Below are positions 12,601 through 23,574 of a stretch of 64,000 nt of DNA, piece by piece (within the stretch, counting starts at the first letter, position 1; every line of letters starts with the position of its first letter). The position numbers and the translations under genes are program-made. Source of the DNA: Zhengitettix transpicula (Eukaryota > Arthropoda > Insecta > Orthoptera > Tetrigidae); assembly GCA_037074705.1 (NCBI GenBank), contig CM073592.1, positions 26,880,629 to 26,944,628 on the forward strand. Direction: 5' to 3'. The notes under the pieces were generated by a model. That model worked only from the letters and a program-made list of their open reading frames with translations. It did no database searches and had not been told where the DNA came from.

Positions 12601-15600
12601 TAATAATTTCTTTTGGACACACTTTTCCATTGTGGTGTGATGAGGTACTTTTCAGACTGATCCTTAGTGGAAACCATATTTTAGGCATAAAATTGGACAG
12701 GCTTTATTTTTCTGAAATGTTGTAAAAATAAAATGTGCAAGTATTTACAAACAATTGAAGGAAAAATAATTCTTATTATACAAAGCTTTGCTTTCTAATT
12801 TCAGTTCACTAGCACTGCAACAAACATATTTCTTGTGCCTTACCCACTATCTCTTTAATACAAATAAGCACTATGTCAAAAAGTATCTACTGCAATGAAT
12901 CAAACAAAATAACTGATGATAAATATTATCGGATAATTTTTTATTATACTACATACTTTTCTTTTATTGCAGAAAAAGTAATCATAAATAAAACATACAC
13001 AAGCTATTCAATATGGCTGTTAAAAAATATAAAAAATAATGTTATTGAAATAATATCTAACTACACTATTACAATACAAACCCTCCCAACTACCCCTAAA
13101 AATACACAGTAAACTACAAACAACTTCCTTTAGTGATTTCAAAACTACATATGTGTATGTGGACAAACCTAAACATACTACCTCTTGAACTAAGATACCT
13201 GTTTACGCTTATCCTCTGCAAGTTGTTTCTTTTCCAACTTAGTCTTCTCAGATATTCTCTGGGACACAGCCAGGTCTGATTCCATCTCTGCCTGCCACTC
13301 GGAAAATTGTCTCTCCAGCAAGATCAGACTTTCTAACTCTGCTTGCAGCTCTTCCTCTAGTCAAGTGCAAGGACCACATCAAAGTCACACTAACTTATAA
13401 GATACTGCTTTATACTCTCTCTTTCTCTCTCACACACACAAGGTCATCACTTTTCAGGTAGTACTTTAATTCCCTTTATAAAATTTTCTTCACAAAATAG
13501 AAAAGTGTGTTAAGAAATATGTGATGTAGCTTTCACTTCTAAATTTTATGTTGAGTTTACGACTGTATTTGAGTCTATTAATGCTAACTGTTGAGTCGTG
13601 GGGTAATAAGGAGTAAAAATATTAACAAATTAATATTTTTGTGTTCCAACAGAAATGTCATCATATTAGAAATAGACATGATTCTTAGTATTAGTTTAAT
13701 TTCTAAACATACTCAGGTTGAGATAAAATTACATGACAAGAAATATAAAGTACAAGTGGTGGTAGAAACAGCAAACCTCATATACACAATAAAGAGAGAG
13801 GTAAAGCATTCTGGATAATTTTACTTCTAAAGTAATGGTTATTAAACATTTCACATTTCGTATACCATATATTTGTGTGTTAACATCCAAGAGGATAGGA
13901 CCTACTAACTGTCCAAGAACATTAAGAATTGTCGTCTAGGATGAAGAAGCAGTGATAGCCCACAATATGTCACTTTTTAACATCACCTAGGGGGAAACCT
14001 GAGAAGCTTTTCTTAGTGCAATTCATTGGAAAAGCCTTTGATCATTAGTGTCCAAGAACACTTAAATATCCAAACAGAAACCATTTAAGTAATCCACTCT
14101 TCCTTTCTGGAAGATGGAGGAGCTACCTTTGGTATGCCTTCTCCTCTCTCAGTTTCTAAACTAAGGTTTCCACAAGCTGAGACCTTGGTCTGTTTTGAGA
14201 TGGGTATGTTTTGGGGTCACAGAACTTGGGCATATGGTAAGAGTTGTTCACTGTTTCCATTAGAACAGTCTGTCATCTGCCTCTTAAACTGGTCAAGGCA
14301 CGGAGAAGGGAAAGCTGCATCCCCACAGCAAACCCCTCTCCCGACATGAGCAGGGCATGGGACAAGTACCAAATGACCAACCTAACTGATTCAGATTTCC
14401 TAGTGAAGCCCTGCATCACTTTTAGGTGAATGCCGGGTGGGATCCTTAAACTATAGCCCGGGGGCCTTAGTTAACCCTTGGCTCCCTTCCTTTACCTTTC
14501 TACACCCCTTCCATTCAAGTTCCTTTATATTCTACTAGCTGGGTGCCCAGCGTTGCCCGAGATATCATTTATCTATATAACCCCTGATATGACTCCAATT
14601 TCGGTTGCTTTTGCGCTATTTTTATGTAACGCTGCTCGAACACTATCCCTAAATGTGCTCACCTCCCATGACCAAGAAGGTTGAAGTCATTGAGCAAATA
14701 TATCGGCAGTTTTTTAATATTAGAAGATGATCACTCCCACAAATGTGCGATAATCAAAAAGTATTTATTCCACACAAAAATCAGTCAATTACATTGTATG
14801 GAAATTTCTACTGCAGCCAACCACCTCCAAAACCTGTTGCGTTACCCAGATTGTCACAATTAGACTCAGCGACATTCATAGTCTCTGACTTGATTCGAAT
14901 CTCAGTTGTTATGCATTTATTTTAATTTAACGTACCACCCCACCCCTAAGCTTGCTCCCCTCACAGGGGTTGAAATTTTACACAAACAATATTGGTATAA
15001 ATACTATCAAAGTAATTAAACCCAGGAAATAATTATCACAAATATTGACTGTTTAACATGTTTGAAAATTTCCAACCGCAAACACTCCCGCTTCGGGGTC
15101 TTAAACAGCAAGTTGAATGTCGTAATTAAACTCGGTGACAACTATAACCTCGGATTTGACTCCAATCTCGATAGTTTCTGCTTTATTTTTATGTAATGTC
15201 ACTTCATGCCCACCCTTATGGTTGAACCACTCCAAATCCCGAAAGGGGTTGAAATTATACACATACAACATCAGCAGAAATACAATAAATATAATTAACC
15301 CTCAAAAATATTTATTCTATGCAAATATCTGACATGTTTGCATGTTATAAAATTTCCACCCTGCATCTGAGGGGTAAATGCAAAGTTGAATGTCATAAAT
15401 AAACTCAGTGACATCCATAACCTTTGATTTGACTCCAATCTCGGTTGTATTTGCGTTATTTTCCTGTAAAGCATCTCCACCTCAAACCCTAAGGGTGCCC
15501 TTTTCCAAGGGTGTAGGGGATGAAAATTATATTCAGATAACATCGTTAGAAACACTATCAATATTGTTGACCCCTAAAAGTCTCACCCCGACAGTGTTTG

Positions 15601-18164
15601 TTTCCTGGTCACAAAGAACGCGTGTACAAAATTTGGTGAAATTTGCTCCACGCAAATATCGACCATTTATAAAGTTTGAAAAATACCAACCCCAGACGTA
15701 GGGGTTAAATGGCCAATTAAATGTCATAATTAAAGTCAGCCACATCCATAATCATAAATTTGACTCCAATCTCGGTTGTATTCACATTATTTTCCTGTAA
15801 AGCATCTCCACCCCAAACCCTAAGGGTGCTCTTTCCCCAGGGTGTAGAGGATGAAAATTATATTCAGATAACATCGGTAGAAACACTATTAATATCTTTG
15901 ACCCCTAAAAATATTTATCCGAATCAAATATCGACTGTTTTAGCATGTTTAAATATTTCCACCCCCCACTTCTGGGGGTGGTAGACGCATCTCAGCCCGA
16001 CAGTGTTTGTTTCCTGGTCGCAAAGAACCCATGTACAAAATTTGGTGGAATTTGCTCCATCGGTGTAGATTTTTATATGGAACATACAAATATATATACA
16101 AACAAACACTCTTCTTTATTTATAAGATAAGAGAAGATTAGATTAAAAGGAAGTTGCCACCACATGTATTACCCTCATATAGCCAGTTACTGTAAAAAAA
16201 ATCATCCCATCCTAACAAATTAAATAGCCGCAGACCAGAACATGTGTTGTGTTCCCCCTGAAGAAAAAAGGGAATGCCACCGAAAACTTGAAGAACTTTC
16301 TCCTGTCCTGAATGGCAATGCCAAACTTCAATTTCAGGTAAACCGCCCACTTTCTGTCTTTATATAAACTCACCTGGACAGGAAAGAGTGGCAGACTTAC
16401 CTTAAATTGAGTTAGCGTTGCAGGTAGTAATGAACATGCCAAATTTAAAGGTCCAAAGCCCCCTTCCTGAACGTTACAGAGACTTATCATGAAGACAAAA
16501 TTGCTAGTGTGAACAACAGAGTATATTTATTAATCATTCAACCACTCTTCAACTAAAATTACAAATGATCTATTTCACCTTTTTTCTGAGCACTTTTCAA
16601 TTTTTCAGCTTCAGTCTCGTGTTTTTTCTTTGAAGTAGTAACTTTTCCTTCAATTTCCTCCCTCATTTTCAGGTATGTCTCAAGTGATTTGTGGGCTGAT
16701 GACATCAAATTCTCCTGTTTCTTCATTTCCTGTTGCAGTCGAGTCAAACTCTCACCTAGGTCTTCACGCATATTCATCTTTTCTTTTACATCTGCGCTCT
16801 GTTACACAAAAATGAAATTTGATAAGAGTGTAATTATCTTATATTACTACTAAATACATGTCAATAATTAAATTAAATAAGCAGTATAAAGAGCTCTGAA
16901 AATGAGCATGAAAGGAGGCAATTTTATTCAGTTTCCCAATCTATTGTTAGAAACCTAAATATTTGGAACAATACCTTCTACATAAAATTATCCCCAAAAT
17001 CCATTAAAATATTTTGGTTATACATACCATATATTTAATAAATCTAATTCTGGTTTGTCTCATTTTCAACTCTAATTACCATATAAAATATTAAATATAA
17101 GTTCTATGCTGAAGCATACAACTGTTACTTTGTCTGTTCATATACTTAATAAAATATATTGAAGATGAATCCAGATTGTTTTTCTGTACCTTTCTATACC
17201 TTTACCTCCTAATAGCTTTTTGTTTCTAATTCACTTCACTTCTCAGTATTTTCTTCCACTTGGATATTAAATAATGAACACATTCCAAATGCTAATGAAA
17301 TAAACTAATCCTACCAATAATCTTAATTTACAAGACTGGAAAATTGTATTTTTTTATGAAAGCGAGAAAGTGTTAGGTCATTGCATGAATTAGGGCTGTC
17401 CCTCCAGTAAATATTAGATACAGTACAGATTTTGTTAACACCCCAACGAGAAATATGTTTTCATTATGACTGAACAAAGTAAACCAATCAGCAGGAATCT
17501 ACTCTCTTGAGTTGTGCTTACATGGAAACTAAAAGATAACATAATAAGAAAGAAAGCCAAATACAGACAAAATAAGTGATAATACAAATACCACACAACT
17601 CTTCTGGGATCTTTGTCCGTCTCTTATAGGTGCTAAGAAGAACCTAGAGTGACACACGTAATTTTTTTCATTTTGAAAGATAATATGTTCACTGTTGAAA
17701 GCATGTTCTATTTTTGCATATCAATTTTATTTTTGGCAAATGTAATTTTCTCTATACATTTATTTTATTTTTATGCTTCTTTAAATGCTGCTTCTTCCTT
17801 AAAAACTTACAAATCAACATAGTATTGTGTGTAAACAAAGATTACACATGAACTAGAGAAGAAAAACAAATCATACCAACTCAGCTACTTCCTCCTTAAG
17901 CTGTTGATTTTCACGCTCTAGATGCGCTTTCAGTATGTCCTGGAAACGCTTCATCAATGGATGATCCGGCAACAAAATTTCTGGATCGTTAGTTTCTTCG
18001 GACCTAAACCATGAATTTCGTTTTCCTCTAGGCGACACGGGAGACTCGTTACCGTCACCCATGTCGCCTCTGTCAGACGTGGCTACCTCATTATTCACGA
18101 AATTTTGTTGAGGACATTCAGTTGTAACTGAGAAATCGGCTTTCCCTTTATCTTTCCCTGACAT
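3673..18164 (-). CDS. CCDC40: Coiled-coil domain-containing protein 40, axonemal 96-nm ruler
   Basis: With CCDC39 this protein forms the molecular ruler that sets 96-nm spacing on doublet microtubules and docks inner dynein arms and the nexin-dynein regulatory complex. Exons in transcription order: 18164-17877, 16798-16579, 13356-13199, 10771-10527, 9951-9708, 9632-9450, 8437-8192, 8062-7888, 7540-7332, 6218-6003, 5040-4846, 4552-4394, 3903-3673. Every junction is GT-AG and the join keeps one frame (2769 bp, 922 residues; human about 1142). The N-terminus is polar and Ser/Pro-rich. The family signature DHPLMKRFQDILKAHLERE ends exon 1. Nearly everything after it is heptad coiled coil. Other family-like stretches are DANADLEALNREQRRLLQSW (exon 4) and CVTRRESIVSKAKVREK (exon 11). 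The start ATG at 18164 is the only sensible one. An X-box lies 24 bp upstream. In an insect, expression in sperm and perhaps chordotonal cilia is expected (inference). Confidence 0.93.
4068..4155 (+). repeat. MITE fragment, GCCAAATACAGACA family
   Basis: The left end AAAAATAGCCAAATACAGAC, followed by AAGTGAT, is shared with elements at 17544, 18449, 24533 and 45112. No right terminal repeat is nearby, so this is a truncated copy in the last CCDC40 intron (between exons 12 and 13). Confidence 0.55.
4220..4285 (+). repeat. tRNA-like (SINE-type) fragment
   Basis: TAGCTTAGTGGTTGG near 4229 resembles a tRNA A box. GAGTTTAATGCC near 4262 resembles a degraded B box at about the right distance. No cloverleaf closes, so a tRNA-derived SINE relic is more likely than a functional tRNA. 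It sits in the last CCDC40 intron. Confidence 0.35.
6219..7331. other. CCDC40 intron between exons 9 and 10
   Basis: AT-rich intron of about 1.1 kb with a T/A homopolymer stretch near 6525-6545. I see no exon, RNA gene or bounded repeat. The intron at 5041-6002 (between exons 10 and 11) is similar, with a TG-rich and A-rich composition and nothing recognisable. Confidence 0.6.
8438..9449. other. CCDC40 intron between exons 6 and 7
   Basis: About 1 kb of AT-rich sequence with no feature I can support. The neighbouring intron 9952-10526 is also featureless and strongly A/T biased. Confidence 0.55.
10902..10936. repeat. Compound microsatellite (ATGT)n(GT)n(AT)n
   Basis: Short runs of ATGT, GT and AT follow each other in the large CCDC40 intron between exons 3 and 4. 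A near copy of the flank (CCATTATATTC...CTACTTAT) recurs about 75 bp later, suggesting a local duplication. Confidence 0.7.
11113..11265 (+). repeat. Interspersed repeat, TTACCTGAAATCAAT family
   Basis: Shares ATAGGAAAG, TTACCTGAAATCAAT, GTTGGTCC and CAGGAAGGAAGATCT blocks, in the same order and spacing, with 23580-23731. More divergent copies are at 16371-16490 and 23748-23910. No terminal structure is clear. It is intronic in CCDC40. Confidence 0.6.
12124..12347. repeat. Long imperfect hairpin (foldback element)
   Basis: The arm at about 12126-12190, ending TGTCCGGTGTAGTGTGG, is matched in inverse by about 12276-12345, which begins CCACACTACACCGGACA. The arms are about 65 bp with a few mismatches and the loop is about 85 bp. 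It lies in the CCDC40 intron between exons 3 and 4, so it would form in the pre-mRNA. A foldback MITE is the simplest reading. Confidence 0.75.
14107..14527 (+). repeat. Retro-A retroposon copy
   Basis: Divergent member of the family seen at 25850, 33041, 38201, 41085, 41462, 42927, 49813, 51765, 60117 and 61437. Diagnostic blocks are CCCCACAGCAAACC, GGTGAATGCCGGGTGGGATC, AGCCCGGGGGCC and TTAACCCTTGGCT. It ends where the next repeat family begins, and sits in the CCDC40 intron between exons 2 and 3. Confidence 0.75.
14534..16135 (+). repeat. Modular GTTGCCCG repeat with five internal units
   Basis: Opens with AGCTGGGTGCCCAGCGTTGC. Inside, the phrase around GACTCCAATCTCGGTTGT recurs near 14591, 14890, 15158, 15431 and 15762, giving units of about 270-330 bp. 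Each unit repeats the same order of blocks: GTAA(A/C)GC, a C-rich stretch, GGGGTTGAAATTATA, CATCGGTAGAAACAC, AAAAATATTTAT, GCATGTTT and GGGGTAAATG. The block starting GTTTGTTTCCTGGTC occurs twice, near 15595 and 16005. It carries no coding frame of note. The same family lies at 23095, 31494, 36795, 39770, 44167 and 45935. Confidence 0.75.
16371..16490 (+). repeat. Divergent copy, TTACCTGAAATCAAT family
   Basis: GGACAGGAAAG, TTACCTTAAATTGAG, AAAGGTCCAAAGCCCCCTTC and the following block parallel the copies at 11113 and 23580 in order. It lies 80 bp before the end of CCDC40 exon 2. Confidence 0.45.
17544..17650 (+). repeat. MITE fragment, GCCAAATACAGACA family
   Basis: Begins AATAAGAAAGAAAGCCAAAT and continues ACAGACAAAATAAGTGATAA and ATACCACACAAC, as in the copies at 4068 and 24533. 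Downstream CTTTGTCCGTCTCTTATAGG resembles the copy at 4068. The right end is missing. It lies in CCDC40 intron 1. Confidence 0.55.
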
Positions 18165-18187
18165 TTTGAGTTGTGTTTGTTTACATA

Positions 18188-18201
18188 GTCGTCATAGCAA
18201 C
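18188..18201. promoter_or_regulatory. RFX X-box at the CCDC40 promoter
   Basis: GTCGTCATAGCAAC fits GTHNYYATRRNAAC, the RFX/DAF-19 X-box consensus of ciliary genes, at all 14 positions. It lies 24 bp upstream of the CCDC40 ATG. RFX control of ciliary genes is established in animals; use of this site is inferred. Confidence 0.7.
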
Positions 18202-19569
18202 GATCAAAGATATTGCCATACGTCTAAAGTTTACAATGAAAGATAAAAGTTTTCACCATGCTAATTATTATATTATGACTAATTAATACATAAATAGCTA
18301 AATAAAAGAAAAAAAATAGTGCTAAATTAAAAACCACATTTAACAGATTACAAAGTGTAGTATTTAATTATCACTTAATTTGACTATTATTTGGCTACTT
18401 ATTTAAGCAGTTAGTCTACTTGTAACGTAGACATTTTATATTTTCTTAATAATAAGAGAAATTGACAAATACAAACGAAATAAGTGATGAAGTTTCTTAA
18501 TAATAAGAGAAATAGTGTGGTATTTATATCATTACTTCGTTTGTCTATATTTGGCTATTTTTATTATTATTAATTATAAACAGACGTAATTTGTAATTTT
18601 ATATTTTCTAATTATTTGCAACTGATAATTTATAATGAATAAAAGCTAGTGCGATACTTCAATGCCAATCAGATACAATCAGTGAAACTATATTTTTTCA
18701 TCGGGTTTTACACATCCTTTGAAAAAGTTTTAAATATTTATACTCATCGAAAATGAAAACAATGAAATTTCTTAATTTACTATTAAAATTGAGGATAAGT
18801 AGTTTCTCATTAAAATTATAAAATATTTCCAATATTGATATAAAAAGTAAAAGGTAATATTAAAAAAAATATGTTACGCTATGAGTAATAACTATACAGC
18901 AGAGGAAAATATTGTGAAAATGCTCAGAATCCAGCTAACTTTTAAATTTCTCAACTCTGTGTCAGTCGTATTCTTGATTTGTTCGTACGTCCAACTCGAT
19001 ATTGAAATTCCGATATCTTTGATATTTTCGTACTCAAGATAAAAGTACTACTGTGTTCTGTCGTTTACAAGTCACGAACAATATTTTGTTTGATCCAATT
19101 TTTTTATTGTTGACGTTTCAGCCGCGATATATCTGAATCGCTCTTCATGCATATAGCTGTCATCTATTCGAAATCAGCCTGTCCGATACAATGCTGTCAA
19201 TCACCTGAAAAGCACGCAACAGCAAATCAAAGGGTTCAATGGAGATGAACGGCCTCAAGAAGAGTGTGTGTCAAAGGAATTCAAGTAAAAGCATAATGTG
19301 TCAAATTAAAATATCAATTTCTGTTCAAAACCAATTTTCTCAATCAGTGGGTGAAAAATGTTTAAAAACCATCACTTCTGTACATCAGGTAGTAAGATAT
19401 TTTCCTTTGTTACTGTGTTAATACCTTTACGTCGGCAATTATTGTAAATAATACAACTAATGGCGTTATTCTGCAGAGATGACTGCAGATTATTGCTGGC
19501 AATTAAAGACAGCTTCTTCATGAGTGAATGGAGGCAGCCTCCAGATATTGGACCTTCTTTAAGTGACCA
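18202..19569. other. Divergent intergenic region, CCDC40 and DCUN1D3
   Basis: About 1.4 kb between two divergent start codons. It is very AT-rich and contains a small MITE at 18449-18571. A possible 5' UTR acceptor, TTATTCTGCAG, ends near 19476. I see no convincing TATA box or CpG-rich core for DCUN1D3. Confidence 0.5.
18449..18571. mobile_element. Small MITE, GCCAAATACAGACA family
   Basis: The left end AATAATAAGAGAAATTGACA with AATAAGTGATGA faces an inverted right end, TATTTATATCATTACTTCGT then TTGTCTATATTTGGCTAT. Size is about 120 bp with no coding capacity. It lies in the intergenic region that feeds two gene starts. Confidence 0.6.
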
Positions 19570-19624
19570 ATGGGGGCCTGCTTTTCTTGCTTTAAGGGCC
19601 CTCCACCACCAGATCCTGCGGTAA
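19520..19624 (+). promoter_or_regulatory. Upstream ORF overlapping the DCUN1D3 start
   Basis: An ATG at 19520, 50 bp before the DCUN1D3 start and out of frame with it, opens a 34-codon frame ending TAA at 19622-19624 inside the coding exon. A second ATG at 19528 opens a 12-codon frame. If the 5' UTR includes them, they could reduce initiation at the main start. UTR extent is unknown. Confidence 0.35.
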
Positions 19625-21786
19625 ACGCTCCATTAGAAAAAGACAGGGAAGGTGAGAAAATTAAATAAATATGAAGATTATATTTTTCAGTATAATATTT
19701 TCTCTCCAAGTTGTACCTGCATCTTACCAGCTGATTAGGCTTGACATCACCTAAATTGAATTGTAGTCCATCTATTTGTTTTGGCAGTATATTAATGGAT
19801 ATAGGTACCATTTTAGATGTTAATTTACCTTTATGTTTATGTTCTTAGATAAAAAGTAAATATAACAGTGCATATTGGTTATACAAAATATGATGTAATT
19901 ACAATTAATGTGATGCTTTGTTAACTAGGACATGTAAGAGATAATTGAAAAAAGTGATCCTGTCATTAGTAGATGTTAGGAACAGTTTCATTATAATTAA
20001 GTGAATAAATTAGTTCTTTGTTTCTCTTTTCTGTATATGTATTGGCATAATTTTTACATCAAATTGAATATATTAACATTTCCCTATTTATTTATAAATA
20101 CTAAAAGAATTTCCTCCGTCTATTCATAAATTATAATGATTTATAGGCAGTTTATTAGTAAAGTTCACTTTCAATTGATAGCTCTGGTATTTTTTAAATC
20201 AATATAAATGTTTAATTATGATTTATCAAAATTGTCAGTTTTAATTTTTTTACTTCCAAAGGATAATATAAATATAATCCTTGTATCAATTTTGTTACTA
20301 TATTTAGCATAAAAATGGGTTAAAATACTTTCTGAAGAAAGTAATCCAACTTGCACCAAATTCACAATTATTTAAAATCAACAAATTTACTAATATTTGG
20401 AATAAATAATATTTTGTACTCAGAATTGGTATAATAGAATTCACCTTTTCTTTTTTCTTTATATTTTCTATATAAATTTAGCATTGATTATATAAAGTTA
20501 TAAATTTTTCATCCTTTAAAATATGAAAATTTCTTTTTTCTAATACTTCATTAAATTACTTTTAGTAGTATTTCACTATGAAAATATTTCCATCAAATGC
20601 ACCATCTAACTTTTTTGTGCCATCCTATTAAATATATGATCAGTTTAAAAATTAGTTAAACCTATTTGAAAATGGTATGATTAACTTATGTTGATCTTTT
20701 AAGAAATTAAATGTGACCATGATACTATGTTTGTGCCTTTTAAAATAAATATGAAAATATTGAAATCAATATGAAGTTACTTATTCAAATTTATTTATAC
20801 TCTAAATGACAAATACATGAACGAATTATGTGGGTCAATGGCCTCGGTACTTTTGGTTAATATTTTCCTTCATAATTTTAATTATTTTCTATTATCTTCA
20901 TTCACCTGACATTATTTTTCTTTTGTTTATATCTATAGACTTTCTGTTCACTTTTTTTCTGACAGAAATCAAGGAGTTGTGCCCAGTACTAGGTTCAAGG
21001 GAAGATATCCGCCAGTCCTTGCAAACTGTAGTGGAGGCTCAAGTTAATGGGAATAGTAAGGGCCCAGTAGGTGAGACTTGTGGCAGCCTACACCGTGCCT
21101 TCTACCCAAGAATACAGGCATTGGGAAGTGGAGGAGGGGGTGAGCCTTCGGAGGCAAAACTTGATACTTTGTTCGAACAGTATCGTGATTCTGATGAAGA
21201 TTGCATTCTAGCTGATGGGATAGAACGCTTGTGTACTGATTTGTGTGTGCCACCAGATGATTTTCGTGTGCTTGTGCTGGCTTGGCGCCTGGATGCTGAA
21301 CGCATGTGCCGCTTCACTCGCTCTGAGTTCATCGGAGGCTGCCGGGAAATGCGTGTGGATTCACTGCGTGCAATTCGGGCTAAACTACCGGAGTTGTCAA
21401 CTGAGTCTGTTAAGGACCCAGAACTCTTCAAGGACCTCTACCGGTTCACGTTCCGCTTTGGCTTGGATGCTGAGGCAGGCCAACGTATCCTGCCATCTGA
21501 TGTGGCCATCTGCCTATGGCGCCTTGTCTTTTCTTCCCGTGAGCCACCAGTGTTGGAGCGATGGCTGTCCTTCCTTGAATGCCATCCGCACGTTCGGGGC
21601 ATACCCCGTGACACCTGGAACATGTTCTTAAACTTCTCAGAGGCAGTGGGTGATGACTTGGGATCCTATGACGACACTGAAGCCTGGCCTAGCCTTTTCG
21701 ATGACTTTGTAGAATTTGAGAATGACAAGGTAAACCAGAACCTCACCAAGGATGAAGAGGGAGCACTCAGGTGGGACCGTGATTAG
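19570..21786 (+). CDS. DCUN1D3: DCN1-like protein 3, cullin neddylation cofactor
   Basis: DCN1-like proteins bind cullins and NEDD8-charged E2 and promote cullin neddylation. The membrane-anchored DCUN1D3 type can also restrain it. Two coding exons, 19570-19651 and 20966-21786, join in frame to 300 residues (human 304). Exon 1 gives MGACFSCFKGPPPPDPAVN: Gly2 for N-myristoylation with Cys4 and Cys7 as likely palmitoylation sites. The potentiating-neddylation domain spans about residues 80-280, with LYRFTFRFGLDAEAGQR and RDTWNMFLNF motifs. The cullin-contact Asp-Ala-Asp patch is present at about D243, A267 and D273. The open frame continuing upstream of exon 2 to 20830 is intronic: hydrophobic, AT-rich and ended by the acceptor TTTTTTTCTGACAG. 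The long exon 2 is much more GC-rich than its surroundings. DCUN1D3 fits better than DCUN1D1/2 or 4/5 because of the lipidated start and missing UBA domain. Confidence 0.92.
19652..20965 (+). other. DCUN1D3 intron
   Basis: Begins GTGAGA and ends CTGACAG. It is extremely AT-rich over 1.3 kb, with no element I recognise. Confidence 0.8.
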
Positions 21787-23094
21787 ACCGCCTTGCCAGC
21801 TAACATAGATTATTTTTTAATTATGGTTGTCATAGGGCAAGTGGTAACTATAAAATCTTTTCCTTTGTGTGTTAAGGTAAAAATTATTTAACATAGGTTG
21901 TATTATTTCATATTATCTAGGAGATGCTGTAGTTAGTTTGCCAATAGGTATCTCCTTCCATGTGCTACCTTTAAGGCTGATGGGGATGTTCTGGGGGACT
22001 TTTATGTGAAGTTCATGTGATCTACTGATAACTGGCCAGTTTCTCAGGAACTGGTTACCACATCAGATTTATCCTCTTGGGGAGTCAAGCGCCACTGACA
22101 TAGTGATATTTAATCATTTTTCAGTACTTGTAATCACTTAAGTTTTCTTTCTATAAAATATTGTGATATATTGCAAGAGAATATTGTGTTCAGTTCAAAT
22201 CAGGGCTTAGAAAACTTCTATCTGATAAGTGGGGAATCAGAAATGTGTGATTTGATTAAAATATAAAAAGTGATATCTCTTGCTTTAGTTTGAAAAATAA
22301 ATTTATAACTTTTCAGGGTATATTTAAATATAATTGTAAAATATGATACGGTGCCTCTATTTTAAAGTTGAAACTAGTTCAGTTATAAGAAAAATATCTT
22401 TATATGTATGTCTGACAAATAAATACGATATTTTCCATAAGGGTAATTCAATCTTAGCAGAGTGAGAGCGGGTGAAAATAAGTTCTCGGAAGTGGCAGGT
22501 TGTATTTTATTTACAGGTGAGCAACTATACTTAAGTAGGACTGTGTATTATAATATATTTTAAGCATACTGAATTTCTGATACCTGATATTTTCCTTTTA
22601 CCTTTTTCATGAATGTATATATGATTGTGTTATGATACTGTACTGTAAATTTCTATTATATGAGATATCAAAAATGTGTATGATGAGCGTTGTATGTAGC
22701 TTCCCTTTTATTACTATTAAACTGTGTCTTGTTACAGCAGAACATATGTTAGACTTTTTTCATGCAAATACCTGTCCACCCCCTGAATGTTGTGATTCAA
22801 TATTTGCTTAATATGAAACAGAAATATTAGGTAAAAGACAACTTTATTTATGTGGTAATCTTGTTCATTGTCACCAGTTCATTCTTTCTCTTTCTCTCTT
22901 TTATGGTAGACTCTGTCTCACACTTCTATATTTCATCAGATTTTAAGTTATCCAACCGCATAAAATTCAAGTATGTCCATTTAGGTTATATAATTTTTAA
23001 TTTACAGATATACTGATGAATATGACCAATTGAGGCGGAAAGCTCCAGAGTATATATGTGAATTAAATAACTAAGAGTTTTTTTTTACATATGA
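21787..23094 (+). terminator. DCUN1D3 3' UTR and downstream spacer
   Basis: Candidate poly(A) signals AATAAA lie at 22296-22301 and 22418-22423, giving a 3' UTR of about 0.5-0.65 kb. The remaining sequence to 23094 is AT-rich with no feature I can support. Confidence 0.45.
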
Positions 23095-23440
23095 CTAGCT
23101 TGGTGTCTGGGTTGTCATAATTAAACTTGGCAACATCCATATCCCTGCATTTGACTCCAATCTTGGTTGTTTTTGTGTTATTTTTGAGTAACACCCCTCC
23201 CATGTCAAAAGTGGTTGAAAGTATACACAAAAATTTCTGGAAAAACATTATGTATCTCATTGTTACCGAAAAAAGGCGACAATATCGGTTGTTTTAACAT
23301 GTTTGAAAATTTCCATCCTCATCCACCCCGCCCCTGAGGGTAGCCCACAGGTTTTGTTTTCGGTTTGAAAGGAACACTTGTACAAAATTTGCTCTATGGT
23401 GTACATTTGTATGTGGAACATACATACATGTACAGTCAAG
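23095..23440 (+). repeat. Modular GTTGCCCG repeat, one worn unit
   Basis: Starts ACTAGCTTGGTGTCTGGGTT, a worn form of the family head. It then has TTTGACTCCAATCTTGGTTG, GCATGTTTGAAAATTTCCA and the tail block GAACACTTGTACAAAATTTG. Only one internal unit remains. Confidence 0.6.
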
Positions 23441-23574
23441 TTTATTAATTCTAGTAATTAAACTTCACAATGACTGCTTATTTGAATTTAAGACCTCTGT
23501 TTTCACATGCAAGTGCCTTATATTCTAAGGGAGGAGAATGATACCTCCAAAAATGTGAGAACTATATTTCATTT

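Noticed and set aside
15408..15984. Open frames inside the modular repeat
   Set aside because: They recur with the repeat (for example at 31735) and contain no domain motifs; both strands are equally open.
20830..20965. N-terminal hydrophobic extension of the DCUN1D3 frame
   Set aside because: It is intronic: AT-rich, ends in a polypyrimidine tract and CAG acceptor, and the real N-terminus is the upstream exon at 19570-19651.
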